DNA of 64,000 nt from Dendrolimus kikuchii (taxonomy: Eukaryota > Arthropoda > Insecta > Lepidoptera > Lasiocampidae): assembly GCA_019925095.2 (NCBI GenBank), contig CM034392.1:8733887-8797886 (forward strand), in the 5' to 3' direction. Below, in pieces: positions 1-10,404 of this stretch (the first letter of the stretch is position 1; each line of letters starts with the position of its first letter). The position numbers and the translations under genes were made by a program. The notes beneath the pieces were generated by a model that was not told the origin of the DNA, searched no databases, and saw only the letters and a list, made by a program, of their open reading frames with translations.

Positions 1-163
1 AGAGATAATTATAATCCCTCAGCCCCAAATGATAATATAGCTAAAATTATATCTATGGCCCTAGTTAATATGTTCTCCATATTTGGAAATTTATCTTTAC
101 CGAACAATGTCCTGTAAATTATCCAAAATATTATTATTTCATTCATCAACTCTTACATGCAAA

Positions 164-1080
164 ATGGCGAAGGTCCTGCAATGGAATGCTCGCAGTGTTA
201 AAAATAAAAAACATGAATTAATCTACTTAATTAACCAGTTTAATCCTGACCTTTTTGCCCTCACGGAGACATGGCTGAGCCCTGGCTCTCTGTTTAGAGA
301 GCCTGGGTTGTCTTGTCTCCATGATGACAGGGAGGATGGATGGGCTGGTTGTGCTATTCTTGTCAAAAGAAACTCCACATTCTCCCGTATTACACTTCCG
401 CTCCACTCCCCTGAAATCAACATTGTAGTTATTCATTCCTATAACATAATTTTGGTGTCTGTTTACATTCCTCACACTAATACTCAGTTTATTCAGGAAC
501 TTTCTTCTCTTTTAGCTCACCTTCCGACTCCCCTCCTAATTCTAGGTGATTTTAATATCCTCCATACTTCATGGGGTTCATCTTCCTGCGATCCTGTCTC
601 TTCAGTTTTTCTAGATGTTCTTGATACCCTAAACTTATGCATTCTCAATAATGGAACCTCCACTCACAGAGTATCCCCTTGCAAAATCCGAGTGTCCCTG
701 ACCTAACTTTATCATCCCCCTCCCTAGCCTACTCTCTATCATGGACTGTACTCCCTAATACCCATGGAAGTGACCATCTTCCTATATTATGCTCTATGGC
801 TAATTCACTACCCCCCTCTTAAAATATAGACTTGAGAAAGCTGATTGGCAAAAATTCTCCCTCCTAGTCCAATCAAAATTATCCCTTCTTCCTGAAATTA
901 CTCATGAAAACTTTCTTTCTTTATATAATGATTATATTTTGAGTCTGTTTTCTGCTGCTGAAGAATCTATCCTCATCAAAAACAGTGCTCGAAACAAAAT
1001 CCCTTCTCCTGGCTGGTGGGACAAATCTGTATTACACAACCTTAACAATAAAATTTATTTTTCTTTTCAAAGTTAAAAAT
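164..1080 (+). pseudogene. Truncated non-LTR retrotransposon ORF2, endonuclease domain (Jockey-like)
   Basis: The frame from about 164 reads as an apurinic-type (exonuclease-endonuclease-phosphatase) endonuclease, the domain that nicks target DNA during LINE insertion. Visible motifs in order are LQWNARSVKNK, LTETWL (catalytic Glu) and LGDFNILHTSWGSS. The first open frame stops near 706. The expected continuation VPDLTLSS ... HGSDHLPI, with the catalytic Asp-His pair, is in another frame from about 685. A second shift near 822 opens KYRLEKADWQKFSLL ... PGWWDKS. Two frameshifts and the absence of a reverse-transcriptase domain show a dead, 3'-truncated copy. The spacing and the linker ending in GWWD fit the Jockey superfamily; CR1 is an alternative. 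The sequence stops resembling a LINE at about 1080, where another repeat begins. Confidence 0.85.
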
Positions 1081-1086
1081 CTTTAA

Positions 1087-1720
1087 AACAATCTATTACA
1101 TTTATTAATTTAATAGATTGTTGCACGAGGGTTAAAAGCGACCTATTTAGGCACGAGATTGTTGGCATACGATCGTAGCAAGGGCGGTAATAGTTCGAGT
1201 ACCTAAATAGGTCTTTAACCCGAGGTTAACATTCTGCTTTTCATTTCGAGTAAGAGGAAAGTAATTAAAAACTGGTTAGTTAAACAAAAACTACTTCTTT
1301 AATGAAATCAGGCGTTAAACCCATATTTAAATTCGATGAACTCATTTAATACGTCATACTTATGATACATCTAGTAAATTTATTTTTCAATGGCATTCTA
1401 CCAGCCAGTATTTTTTGTCTTTGATGACAGTAAAAATTTAGTTCAAATTTACTTTTCACTAAATTATTATTTAATTTCCTTTATGTAAATAAAATAGTAA
1501 TTATAGATATAAAATCATGATACAAAATTGTTGATATTTTTTAATTACGATTTTATGCCGCGACTTAACAGTGGCTATTCAAATCTTTGAACATGGCTCG
1601 CATAGACTTTAATCTTTTGATAGCAGAGAAAATCGTTTCCCTGGGACGAAATGTACTGTTTTCACCCCTATGATCACGTAATTTCAAGCGTCCTTTCCGA
1701 GTATGAGAAATTAAAAGCAT
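1087..1720. repeat. Dispersed repeat family C, copy 1 (non-coding)
   Basis: This block shares a diverged but collinear match with 33822-34410: AGATTGTTRCACGAG, then GACCTATTTAGGCAYGAGAT, a stretch with AAATCAGGYGTTAAA, CATTCTACCAGCCAGTAT, and CCCWGGGACGAAA further on. Its left edge is a 12-bp inverted repeat (1087-1098 AACAATCTATTA against 1111-1122). A second internal inverted repeat pairs CCTATTTAGG near 1142 with CCTAAATAGG near 1202. There is no coding potential. A non-autonomous DNA element is the simplest explanation, but terminal repeats and a target duplication were not established. Confidence 0.6.
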
Positions 1721-2271
1721 AATTCATTACTTGGTCAAAAAGAAGAATCATAGCCGCAATAATAATATGTATCGTAAACAACTATTGTATAAATTTAAGT
1801 TATTATATTAGTTTCATGCATTAAAAACATTAACTTTTAATTAAAGCTCTTACCTTTGTCATGTTAAAACTTTGTACACCGACGGCTTAGTTTCTTGTAC
1901 ATCGTTATGAACTTTGATACTTCACCATCCTTTATTCTTTACTTTCATAGAAATTATTATTATTAAACCACAGGTATTTTTAGTTTTCAAAGCGGTTTAA
2001 ACTTTCTCGTATATTACTGTTAGAAAGTTTTAACGTAGCGCTGTTTGAAGCAATAAAACAGTAATTTCTGCAAGCGGCTGTGTTTTTAACTACTAGGAAC
2101 TGTTTGGCCTTTAAAGGTTCTGTTTTATTGGTGTGGTTTCTAATTTAATTATTACTAGTAGTAACTTTTATAGTAGCACTTATTTTTGCATGAAAAAAAA
2201 TATAGTTAAAAAAATAAAAACGCTGTTTTATAGTTAATTAAACTAAAAATTCAAAAATAATTCTTAATATA
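1721..2271. other. AT-rich intergenic DNA, nothing recognised
   Basis: No coding frame, RNA gene or repeat shared with the rest of the window was seen here. Confidence 0.5.
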
Positions 2272-2368
2272 AGAAAATTAATGTCATTGTGGTAAAAGCG
2301 TGGGGTGCTTTATTACAACAATTGATATCGAGCACTCCACGCTTTTACCACAATGACATTAATTTTCT
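2272..2368. repeat. Near-perfect hairpin, 38-bp arms and 21-base loop
   Basis: The left arm is 2272-2309 and the right arm 2331-2368. The arms contain AATGTCATTGTGG and its complement and differ at a single position, near 2303 (G) against 2337 (T), which would be a G-U pair in a + strand transcript. The loop is 2310-2330. The foldback could be a hairpin RNA precursor, a short palindromic transposon or a replication-generated palindrome. The sequence does not tell these apart. Confidence 0.9.
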
Positions 2369-2407
2369 CGTTAACCATTTTATTCTTATAATATAATATA
2401 TAAGAAT

Positions 2408-2662
2408 AAAATAATAGCCCATAAAAGTCCCATTGCTGGGCTCAGCCCTAGAAATTTATAGAGAAATAAACAGTATACCCGCCATGCTTCTCCAAGGCGG
2501 CTTGATGTTTTCCTTTATCGTCAAGACCTGGTAATTGTAAGAACTTACACATAAGGTCAGAAACTGCCTAAAAAGTGTATGTTTTATCCGGTCAGGATTC
2601 GATTCCACGTCCTTTGTGTTAAAGACGCGAATGTGTTAACCACTACGGCTCTCAATTCCACA
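2408..2662 (-). mobile_element. tRNA-derived SINE, family B, 5'-diverged copy
   Basis: Read on the minus strand it matches the SINE copies at 41.3 and 46.5 kb: a degenerate tRNA-like head with a box-B-like GGATTCGATTCC region (+ strand), the central TAATGTGCATATT-type region in degraded form, AAGCGTGGCGGGTATACTG, and the end GAGCCCAGCAGTTGG followed by TTATGGGCT. The internal A and B boxes of such elements drive RNA polymerase III transcription. This copy has several deletions and is clearly old. Confidence 0.75.
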
Positions 2663-2998
2663 GTAATTAAAGATTATATTACTAAATAACCAGTTTCAGT
2701 TTGAGAGTAATAATCCGTGAAATGAAACTTAGATAAATGCTACATAGTTTCTATTGTTTGAATAGCAAATAAAGGGCCATAATAAAATACAAATCCAAAC
2801 AATTTCTGTGCCTTTTGAGTTTGTTAGGTCCTCTTTCAAGTCTACAAATGAGAACTTTCCATTAAGTCTCGAATAATAATTACAATTAAATCGTCCTCTT
2901 ATTAATTTTCAAGCAAACCTAATTTATTATTTTGTGAATAAGATTTGTCCATAAACATAAATAATCCTTAGGATATATATAGATATAAATATAACATT
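2663..2998. other. AT-rich intergenic DNA, nothing recognised
   Basis: No gene or shared repeat was recognised between the SINE and the small insertion that follows. Confidence 0.5.
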
Positions 2999-3088
2999 AT
3001 GTAGTATATACATACATACATACATAACTTCACGCCAGTTCCCTTGCGGGGTAGGCACAAGCAACAGAGCGCATGTAGTATATACATA
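2999..3088 (-). mobile_element. Very short LINE 3'-end insertion (family I) with 16-bp target duplication
   Basis: The motif CATAACTTCACGCC ... CCCTTGCGGGGTAGGCA is the antisense 3' end of the LINE also present at 57121-57320. Here only about 60 bases were inserted. They are flanked by ATGTAGTATATACATA, starting at 2999 and again at 3073. The ATGT-rich 3' tail lies on the left, so the element points leftward. The perfect 16-bp duplication fits target-primed reverse transcription with severe 5' truncation. Confidence 0.8.
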
Positions 3089-3377
3089 ATCGTTAATGGC
3101 TTACATGGACAACGTATACTCGATGTGTTTTACTAAACTCATGTTAACGTATTTAACGTAAATCTCTGTTAATTTTTATTAATACACAATCTTTGAAGTG
3201 TACAAGAGAACAGAAGACTACTAGAAATGACAACAGCCCTGTAAAAAATCTACCTCTGAAAATCACCTACGCCTATAAAACTAGATGGCTAAACAAGTCA
3301 AACATTGAGTTATTAAAATTTTAATTTTGTAAATGATTTCTATTACGTTTTATGTTACCCGCATAAATAACATTATT
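3089..3377. other. Intergenic DNA, nothing recognised
   Basis: No feature was recognised in this stretch. Confidence 0.5.
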
Positions 3378-4206
3378 GACATGGTAAAGCCATGCTGGAT
3401 CATTATGTTGATTACAGCTTGTCTCGATCAATGTGATACCACGCTCTCACAGAATATCGACGTTAAACTGTTAACCTTGAGCTAATCGTGTTTCGTACGA
3501 TGAGTGAGCATTCTGATGGCCCCCTCCCTCTCCTTTTATTGTGTCTTCCCAACCCAAACCCCCATTTTTTTTGATGCGCAGGGGGAATACATTTCGTACC
3601 ATGTTGAGTCCCTCTCGGCTGTGGGGGTGGGAACGGACCGCGGCGATAAGCATCGCGCAGCGTGTGCGAACACTGGGCGGAACCAACTACTCCGCTAAAC
3701 CTAAACCTGCGTCCCATACCCGACACTTGTGTGGAAGAACTTGAGATGACTAGCGAAGCTATACCAATCGTTCAACCGCGCAACAAGCTTGGGTCACCAC
3801 GGGACGCAGAGTGACCCACTTCACTAACTAAGGTTGGACCCGTCGCATTCCCCCGTTGCGCGGACCCCCGCGATGAAATTATGGGAGGAGATTTTGCGTG
3901 TACCTGTGTCTCCGGAAGCTAATCTGTCGACGGCGTCGGGAAACGCATGCGCTGCTCTCTCCCTTACTCTCTCAGCAGCTTCTTTGCAGGACATTACTGC
4001 CACGCAAAAAGAAGAAATCGCTGACCAGTGATCGTCGCTGTGGAGCATGGCCTCAACCAGTCCCCTCACCGAATCGAAGGGACAACTCTAACTCCTTATT
4101 TCATACCCTGTATCCCCTTCTAAAAGCTGGCAATGCGTTGGCCCCGATTTTGGTGTTGCAAACGTCTATACCCAATGGTACCACTTCCCATTAGGCAGAC
4201 CGGCTG
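3378..4206 (+). repeat. Composite repeat: family D interrupted by a family E tail
   Basis: 3378-3562 is the head of family D (GGTAAAGCCATGCTGG, then CTCTCACAGAATATCGACGT, TTAACCTTGAGCTAATCG, TTTCGTACGATGAGTGAG). The same order is seen at 53040-53345, which has the uninterrupted form. From about 3563 a T run followed by GATGCGCAGGGGG opens a family E sequence in minus orientation, with CCCATACCCGACACTTG and GTGTGGAAGAAC as at 12289-12733. From about 4041 the family D tail resumes (CTGGCAATGCGTTGGCC, TTGCAAACGTCTATACCC). Several open frames overlap here on both strands but match no protein. The block ends about 50 bases before the first WD40 exon, so it lies in that gene's upstream intron. Confidence 0.65.
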
Positions 4207-4253
4207 TTTCACAGCTTCGTATATAAACATAAATAATAACTTTTTTTTTTTAG

Positions 4254-4412
4254 AGGGACCATTGTATTGCCGGTAGTTGGCAGCCAACCGAAGCCTTGAC
4301 AGTATGGGATTTGGTTGCTAGGAAAAGGCTCAACATCATAAGAGTGCAAAATAGAAGGCCAGATGTCGATGGCGAATATATCTACGCGTGTAGATATTGG
4401 CGTAGCAGCCAG
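4254..4412 (+). CDS. WD40-repeat protein, penultimate exon
   Basis: This is a 53-codon internal exon. The acceptor is a T-rich run ending TTTAG at 4241-4253 and the donor is CAG|GTACGT at 4412/4413, so both borders fall between codons. The product contains a WD40 blade: CIAGSWQP, then EALTVWDLVARKRL, where the VWDL end of strand c/d is typical of the family. GEYIYACRYWRSSQ follows, running into the next blade. WD40 propellers are scaffolds for protein complexes; the partner and pathway cannot be told from this fragment. The open frame continues past the donor to 4565, but that part (VRSEFTTSTN) does not resemble a propeller and reads as intron. The rest of the gene must lie upstream of the window. 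A start of 4256 using the second AG is possible but would break the frame phase. Confidence 0.82.
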
Positions 4413-4901
4413 GTACGTAGCGAGTTTACTACGAGTACAAATGCATTAGCTTCTTTGGGTTATTTGACAAAATATTACAGGAAATTCCAAAACAATATGC
4501 ATAAAAACGATCGTGTGTTTAAATATTTTACTATGATCTTAGTAATTAATAAGCTTTATGACTAGTTAGCATTATGACGTCACAACGCAGCATATCCATA
4601 TAAAATCAAGGAGGCTATGAAGTTTTCTATGACGATCAAAAGCTACTCTGTTGATTTTGTATAATGATAGAAGTTATGAATGTGTAACGGTTAGTTTATT
4701 TTCACGACCAAGAAAAAGTTTGTTATGAAAATTTACAAAGATGTTTTCTTGTCTAAATTCGAAACTAGAATATTATTCGATTAATCTGTTTTAAATAATA
4801 TCTTTTATTAATATAATTTTCTGTACCATAAATATATAGTTCAAAATGCAAAAGGCAATACGCAAAATATTTATTAAAGCATATTTAAAAAAATATAATT
4901 T

Positions 4902-5095
4902 AGATAGATAGATAGATAACACTTTATTGCTCACCAAAATAAACAAATACAAAAACAAAATGTATAATTACAATACTTCTTGGCAAAACAACAGGCGGCC
5001 TTATCGCTAAAAGCGATCTTTTCCAGGCAACCTAGCTTAAAATAAATTCTTAAGTAATCTGGCGATGTAGGTGGAGCAGAAAAAAAAATAGGACT
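4902..5095 (-). mobile_element. LINE 3'-end fragment, family G, with GATA tail
   Basis: It starts with GATAGATAGATAACACTTTATTG and contains the self-complementary ATCGCTAAAAGCGAT (5004-5018) between GGCGGCCTT and TCCAGGCAACC, then CTGGCGATGTAGGTGGA. The same order is found, complete and in sense orientation, at 57711-57898. The microsatellite end is the 3' tail, so this copy points left. The stem-loop before the tail is probably the reverse-transcriptase recognition structure of the parent LINE, by analogy with other LINEs with structured 3' ends. Confidence 0.7.
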
Positions 5096-5517
5096 GTACA
5101 ATTTAAATATACATACTTACACTAATTTATAAATTTAATACATATATAAAAATATAATAGTAATATATATATACGTATATACAAAATAATCTAAATAAAT
5201 ATATTTGTTAACATTATATGTGACAAGCATTTTATATATTACAATAGATAAATAAGTAAATGTTTAATATATTAGACATATTTATTTAGAGACAGATAGT
5301 ACTACTAATTTAATCATATATCTATAGCTAATGCTCAAGTCAAGTACTTGATATTCAAGACAATTGAGATATTTTTATCATCAAGTTGTGGCTTCATAAT
5401 TCTCATGAATCATATAGGTTTAAACAATAATTCAAATTAAGTTACATAACCACATTTGTGTATATAACTCGATCTATTGAAATTATTGCCCAGTGTACAT
5501 AATTATTATAATAATAT

Positions 5518-5716
5518 TAGCTGTCCCGGCTGACGTTGTCCTGCCCTGAAAAATTAAAAATCTAGGAACCGATTCTAGTGCCTCTTACCGGTTCCAATTG
5601 TGAACCTAAATCATCCGAGGATTCACTCACAAAAAAATTTCATCAAAATTGGTAGTCGTTTTCAAGTTATGCGCGTACATACATTTCTACGATTCATTTT
5701 TATTTATATAGAATAG
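5518..5716 (+). repeat. Dispersed repeat family F, copy 1
   Basis: The marks are TAGCTGTCCCGGCTGACG, TTGTCCTGCCCTG, CCGGTTCCAATTGTGAA and AAGTTATGCGCGTACATAC, then TTTTTATTTATATAGA. Six other copies in the window share this order: 22546, 29672, 35627, 47500 (reverse), 51408 and 53546. Non-coding 3'-end repeats of this kind are common in Lepidoptera; I cannot name the parent LINE. Confidence 0.7.
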
Positions 5717-5804
5717 TTAAGTACAGAATTTGTTGATATTTATTTCTTATAGAAAATATTTTTTCCGGTGTTGTTATATTATTATTATTAATAATAATTA
5801 ATTG

Positions 5805-5852
5805 GTCGTGCCTACCCCGCAAGGGAACTGGCGTGAAGTTATGTATGTATGT
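5805..5852 (+). mobile_element. LINE 3'-end scrap, family I
   Basis: TGCCTACCCCGCAAGGGAAC is followed by TGGCGTGAAGTTATGTATGT, the sense strand 3' end seen in antisense at 3014-3072 and 57121-57165. Only the last ~48 bases remain, including the stop codon region and the ATGT tail. Confidence 0.7.
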
Positions 5853-6996
5853 ATTAATAATAATTTATTAACGCTTATACCAAGAATATTTCGCGTATTA
5901 TTACTTCACAAGACACTCACGCGATTAGTTCATTAATTGCTAATGACGAATGCGTATCAGAAACTTACATGATAATTATATTTCCTAACAGAAACACAAA
6001 TAGAAAAAATAAACGCGAGATATTCAGCAAATTGTATTATTAACATATTAAATTAAATTAAAGCCTTAAATGCATACCACAACGAAATTCCATAACCCAA
6101 ATAACCTAAAATTACCTTTAGAGAAATTAAATACATTGTACTAGGATTAAATTAAACGAATACTTTAGTAATGAGTAAAGGTACTGACGCGTGGAATTGC
6201 ATACAAAGGCGTGCGATAAAACACCATTTTACTGTGAATACATGATAGGTGTCGCTCCGATAAACGAATTTCCAACGTCATTCACATCAGAGGACCACAT
6301 CATCATTCAGACGACAGCCTGAAATTACTGTGACACTTTTAATAGATTTAATATTAGTGCTATTGAAAAAAGTAATCAAATAATATCAGCTCATATACTT
6401 TCCACTACCAGGTTAATTTTTTTTTACTTGATGAGTCCGGTCATTATATCCCCCAATCTTATCCAAAATGTATTATTAGATTTCAAACAACAGCAGTCTC
6501 AATGTACAAGTGTCATCACGATGATTTACTTCACCGTCAGCAAATGCCTGTAGTAAACACACTAAAGTATTATATTTTCTATGATCTGGATTGGAACCCT
6601 GAGGAATAATATTGACTGCTTGAGAAGGTTCTTTAATTTACTGCGTCTATAAACTCATGTAACATAAGTGTAAGATAAAGACAACGCCGAGTACTTTATC
6701 AAATTGCATTTTAAAGTAATTATTTATGGCAGTAATGAACTGTTGGTAAGCGCCTATAGTTAATCATAGAGGATTGCTGTATCATAGCACTCACACTAAT
6801 GTTGTTGACAAATCGATCGTTGAAAAAAAAGGAATGTGAAAAAAGATATCAAAAAATATTTTGAAGCAAATATTATTACGCATTTCCAACACGCTCAAGC
6901 GCCATGCAACAAATTGTTAGTTCAAGTCAAATTTTTCACCTTCATTATAGCTAGCACGTATTAATCTCTAATATTGAAGCATTGTCTCTTTTTCAG

Positions 6997-7374
6997 TATA
7001 ATCGTAAAGGAAAGTACGCAATTATCGGAGGTAGCGGTACTAATTGTCTGGAAGTGATCAATCTTCACAACCGGTATATCACATGTTCGTATCCAGCAAA
7101 CGGTGCTATATTAGCTGTGACCAGTTACCAGGACCGCATAGCATTCGGTGGTACCGCATCTACATTTAATATTGTAAAGTTCTATGATCCAAAACATGAG
7201 CATGATAAATATGAAGCTGAGGTAGAGCCAGATTATGATTATACGAAGGCTATGACGGTGTTTGAAGACCTTGATAGTGATGATTCATGTGAAGGTGGAA
7301 CACCAAGTGAGAGATGTATTAATATGACCTCGCTTACCACAGCACCGAGTTCAAAGGCTTCTAAAATGACCTAA
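6997..7374 (+). CDS. WD40-repeat protein, last coding exon
   Basis: After the acceptor TTTTTCAG at 6996 the frame stays open for 125 codons to TAA at 7372-7374. It joins the exon ending at 4412 without a frame change (…RSSQ | YNRKGKY…). Two further propeller segments are visible: GKYAIIGGSGTNCLEVINLH at residues 5-24 and AILAVTSYQDRIAFGG ... FNIVKFYD at about 37-65, each with the alternating hydrophobic pattern of WD40 strands. After residue 70 the tail is acidic and Ser/Thr-rich (DYDYTKAMTVFEDLDSDDS), probably disordered and outside the propeller. I do not recognise the orthologue. The two exons probably form the C-terminal half or less of a cytosolic protein. The gene is compact at this end: a polyadenylation signal follows within 70 bases. 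Confidence 0.85.
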   Translation, partial: YNRKGKYAIIGGSGTNCLEVINLHNRYITCSYPANGAILAVTSYQDRIAFGGTASTFNIVKFYDPKHEHDKYEAEVEPDYDYTKAMTVFEDLDSDDSCEGGTPSERCINMTSLTTAPSSKASKMT

Positions 7375-7436
7375 CACTATTTATGCAGACGTGATTGTTT
7401 TTTGTAGTTCCAAAATATATCCTTATAATTTCTTTC

Positions 7437-7442
7437 AATAAA
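7437..7442 (+). terminator. Polyadenylation signal of the WD40 gene
   Basis: AATAAA lies 62 bases after the stop codon, in a T-rich 3' UTR. It is the first canonical signal after the stop, so the 3' UTR is probably about 80-90 bases long. Confidence 0.65.
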
Positions 7443-7465
7443 GAGAATATTCAGTTTCAAGAATA

Positions 7466-7712
7466 ATAAATATGTAAATATATAAATAAATAATAATCGG
7501 CAGACAAACACACTTATTGTATATCCCCAAATTAAGCAAGTTACGCTTGTGTTATGGGTAATATACAACGGACTACTCTGGGGCCGATCCCAGACACCCA
7601 GGCCATAGTAAATAACGGAGAAAATACATTTCCGGAATCGAACCCAGAACCTCTGGGTTGCAGTGAGCTACGCCGGCAAAGGCTTAGCCCGCTCAACCAC
7701 AGAGGTCGTCTA
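7466..7712 (-). mobile_element. tRNA-derived SINE, family H
   Basis: On the minus strand the copy begins GACGACCTCTGTGGTTGAGC, a tRNA-like A-box region, and has a perfect B box, GGTTCGATTCC (7634-7644 on +, as the complement). The body then runs through GGGTGTCTGGGATCGGCC, and the 3' tail is made of ATTTA units (left end, 7466-7497). It sits directly after the WD40 gene's 3' end. The 3' part from 7495 to 7570 is nearly identical to 8135-8208. Confidence 0.8.
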
Positions 7713-8097
7713 ATAATGTTTCAAAGGAAGGCGTTTCGCGAGTATAAATAACTTCTATCTTCAACATCATAAAATGAAATTCCCTTTCCGTTCAGAACGT
7801 CCGTTTATGGCATAGATAGGGTATCTTGAAGCAGGACATGCGAGCTAATGGACTGCTGACTGGCAATTGAGGTCGCTTAAGACCAAAGTGAAGTAGATTG
7901 AGTACTGAGTAGGAAGACAGAAGGCAGACCCTAGTAACAGCTGGTATTAACAAATGTCAGGCAAGAACTTTAAAAACTTTGAAATTAAAAACAGCATATA
8001 TAGACAGTTAGGTAATAAATAGTAGGAATTTTTTTTATACACCACAAAATCAATACCTATATATGAAAACTATGATTTTCATCCGACCGACCGAAAA
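7713..8097. other. Intergenic DNA, nothing recognised
   Basis: No gene or repeat was recognised between the two family H pieces. Confidence 0.45.
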
Positions 8098-8208
8098 TAT
8101 GTAAATATGTAAATAAATAATAAATAAATAATCGGCAGACAAACACACATATTGTATATCCCCAAATTAAGCAAGTTACGCTTGTGTTATGGGTAATATA
8201 CAACGGAT
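8098..8208 (-). mobile_element. SINE family H, 3' half only
   Basis: About 75 bases (ATCGGCAGACAAACACAC, then CCCCAAATTAAGCAAG to AATATACAACGG) repeat the 3' part of the SINE at 7466-7712 almost exactly, followed by the AAATA-type tail. The tRNA-like head is missing, as expected of a 5'-truncated insertion or a local duplication. Confidence 0.7.
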
Positions 8209-9220
8209 ATATATATGAAATTCTATAAAAATCTATGTATAATATAAGAGTCATTTTGTCTAAGCAAATTCAGTGAGGTCAATGGTATGAATAAATGCTT
8301 GTGTTTTATTTTACTACTATATATTCTTTACCATTGAAGAAATAGTAATTTAAACAAAGGTAAATAATGACGATGTCTAATATATTTTATACACGCAAAC
8401 ACCCCATCACTGGAACACTAAACCGTTTCAATTTCACTAAATAGAATATTCGTGTCCATTTCGCTTTGATGCCTTCACCGATTCAGCTGATCATGGTCGT
8501 TGCAATAATAATAATTTGTAAAGCTTGTTTCGTTTAAATTGGACCGCGACTGCAATAACACTAAAAGCCATCCGAAATACGTGTCGAAATTCAACGACTC
8601 CCTAATTGAATTTCAGAAAACAATTGTACAAGTTTTCGTAACAAAAAAAATCGCTTGGGCAACATTGAAAAATTAGACTCAGCATTGCGAATTCAGCCGA
8701 GGCTGAAATGGCGAACAAGTTGCAATAGAATTTAAATAAAGAAGCGTTCCCCAACAGCGCGAACTCGTGTGCGGGGCGTTGGTGAACTTTCAACTTTTAC
8801 TCGCTTATGTAGCGAGCGTACGCCGCCAATGTTGCCCATTTCACCTCTTTGTCACTAAATCTAGAGACATTTTACCCTCAAAAGCGATATTTTTTATTTG
8901 ATATTTCGAAATTAAGCGACTTATAATTTACAACATTTTTTTTAAATATAATAATGGTCAACATTTTTTTTTAATACCAACTGGCATTGCAAGGCAAGCT
9001 AAATGTAATATATAGTAAATATTACTGTAATTTTATTAGTAGGGCAAGTATTTACTTGGCAAAATTTTTGAATATCATTATATTCAGAGATCAGACACAC
9101 TACTAAAATCTTTTAGATATTTAAAATACTCAGGTCATTCGAAGTAGATTTTGACAACGTTATAAAAAGCGCCTCGATTTAATCACTTTACAAATTTTAA
9201 GCCTACTGTCTAGCGATATT
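8209..9220. other. Intergenic DNA with a moderately GC-rich patch
   Basis: 8211-8480 and 8835-9220 show nothing recognisable. 8480-8830 is richer in GC and CpG than its surroundings (CGCTTATGTAGCGAGCG near 8800, containing CGCT..AGCG self-complementarity), but has no long frame and no splice context. It could be regulatory DNA or an old repeat. Confidence 0.35.
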
Positions 9221-9545
9221 CGCTACACTGGAGTTGGCAGCACTATTACGCCACCCTATTACCCCTACCTCTACCCTCCGCGCGGGTGGTAGTAGCGGCT
9301 GGTGGGAGGCCTTTCCCAAGTTGGACCGAATATTTACAGCGCAACCTAAATATAGCGTGCCGCTGCTCAGCTGGCACGGTTGGAGTAGGAGGGTAAACAT
9401 TCCCCCGGCCCCGTGCGGTAGTGACGCGCGTGGAAGGCCATTCGATTACATTAGACTTGTGCACAACGGTTCACTAAAAAGAAAAGAGAGATGTAGCTCT
9501 TTCACTCTAAGGATATGTATCACTCTTTTCGTCCAATAGAGATAC
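9221..9545. other. GC-rich block of unknown nature
   Basis: Overlapping open frames on both strands (9203-9539) follow from high GC and few stop codons. The predicted products are Pro/Arg/Ala-rich and lack any motif. TTCCCAAGTTGGACCG and CAGCTGGCACGG are present. The likeliest explanation is an old retrotransposon piece; a CpG-rich regulatory block is an alternative. Confidence 0.35.
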
Positions 9546-10404
9546 ATAATAAAAATCACAATGATGCGACGGCCTCGCTTTAGCTCTTTCAAGAGCCGAA
9601 ATAGCTAGTGTGTCGTGTTGTGACACGAGGCGAAAGTTTAGTTGATATTCCCACTCAGGTAAACAAAAAAAATTGTTCTTACTTCTAAGGAAGTAAAGAT
9701 GATTATGCAATATTTTTATCTCTGCAGAAAACTATATTATGTAAAGATATCCTTAAATATTCTCGACTTTATTTTTTATAAGTATAAAGATCTATTTGCA
9801 CTGTACGTGTTGACGACTTTGCTCTGTGTTAGCAACTAAGCCGATTGAGCCGTTGCCGATCTATATGCTTATTATACTGTTTCCAAGCGTTTAGATTACT
9901 TGTGACGTTTGCTGGTCTATCAAGTTACATAGATATATCTTGACAGTAAAGCCTAAATGAAACAAATGCCATAATTGTCGTACTTTAGTGTTGTGGGTGA
10001 CGTAATAGCGATGTCAGTCATGTAACTCACAGACTATTAAACCATCGACACTACGGAAATAAATCGAAAGTAATCGATTTGAAAATAAAAATTGTTCTAA
10101 TTTAAAGAAAAATAATACCGTAATTATTATAAGTGCTTATAAAATGGCTTATTTAATATATGTAAAATATGTTCATTGAAATGTTGTCAGACGGTGCCAA
10201 GTGAATGATTCACTTAAAGACAAAAGTATAACCACAAATTTACAAAATATAGTAATTTTTAATTTTACTTGACACCGATTTCTTTATGCTGTAGAAAGAA
10301 GTCGGTTTAATATTTATTTTTTGGTTTTTAGTGCGAAGTCGGTTTTGTTTTTGTTAAAAAAAAAATTATTTTTGTTAGGCAAATAATTCAATAACTTTAG
10401 AAAT
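9546..10404. other. Intergenic DNA with a small hairpin
   Basis: At 10266-10305 CCGATTTCTTT faces AAAGAAGTCGG across a short loop. It opens the repeat region that follows, whose far end (11091-11105) also reads GAAGTCCGTTAAAAA. The rest shows nothing recognised. Confidence 0.4.

Larger units (their letters stand above)
4413..6996 (+). other. Intron of the WD40 gene, carrying several old repeats
   Basis: The intron runs from GTACGT at 4413 to a T-rich tract ending TTTTTCAG at 6996, about 2.6 kb. It holds a family G LINE tail (4902-5095), a family F element (5518-5716) and a family I scrap (5805-5852). The parts 4413-4900, 5096-5517 and 5853-6996 show no exon or repeat I recognise. Confidence 0.75.

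Noticed and set aside
3463..4194. Cluster of overlapping frames on both strands
   Set aside because: All lie in the composite D/E repeat; frames overlap on both strands and no motif is visible.
4413..4565. Extension of the WD40 exon past 4412
   Set aside because: A strong GTACGT donor lies at 4413, the extension does not look like a propeller, and the next exon joins in phase at 4412.
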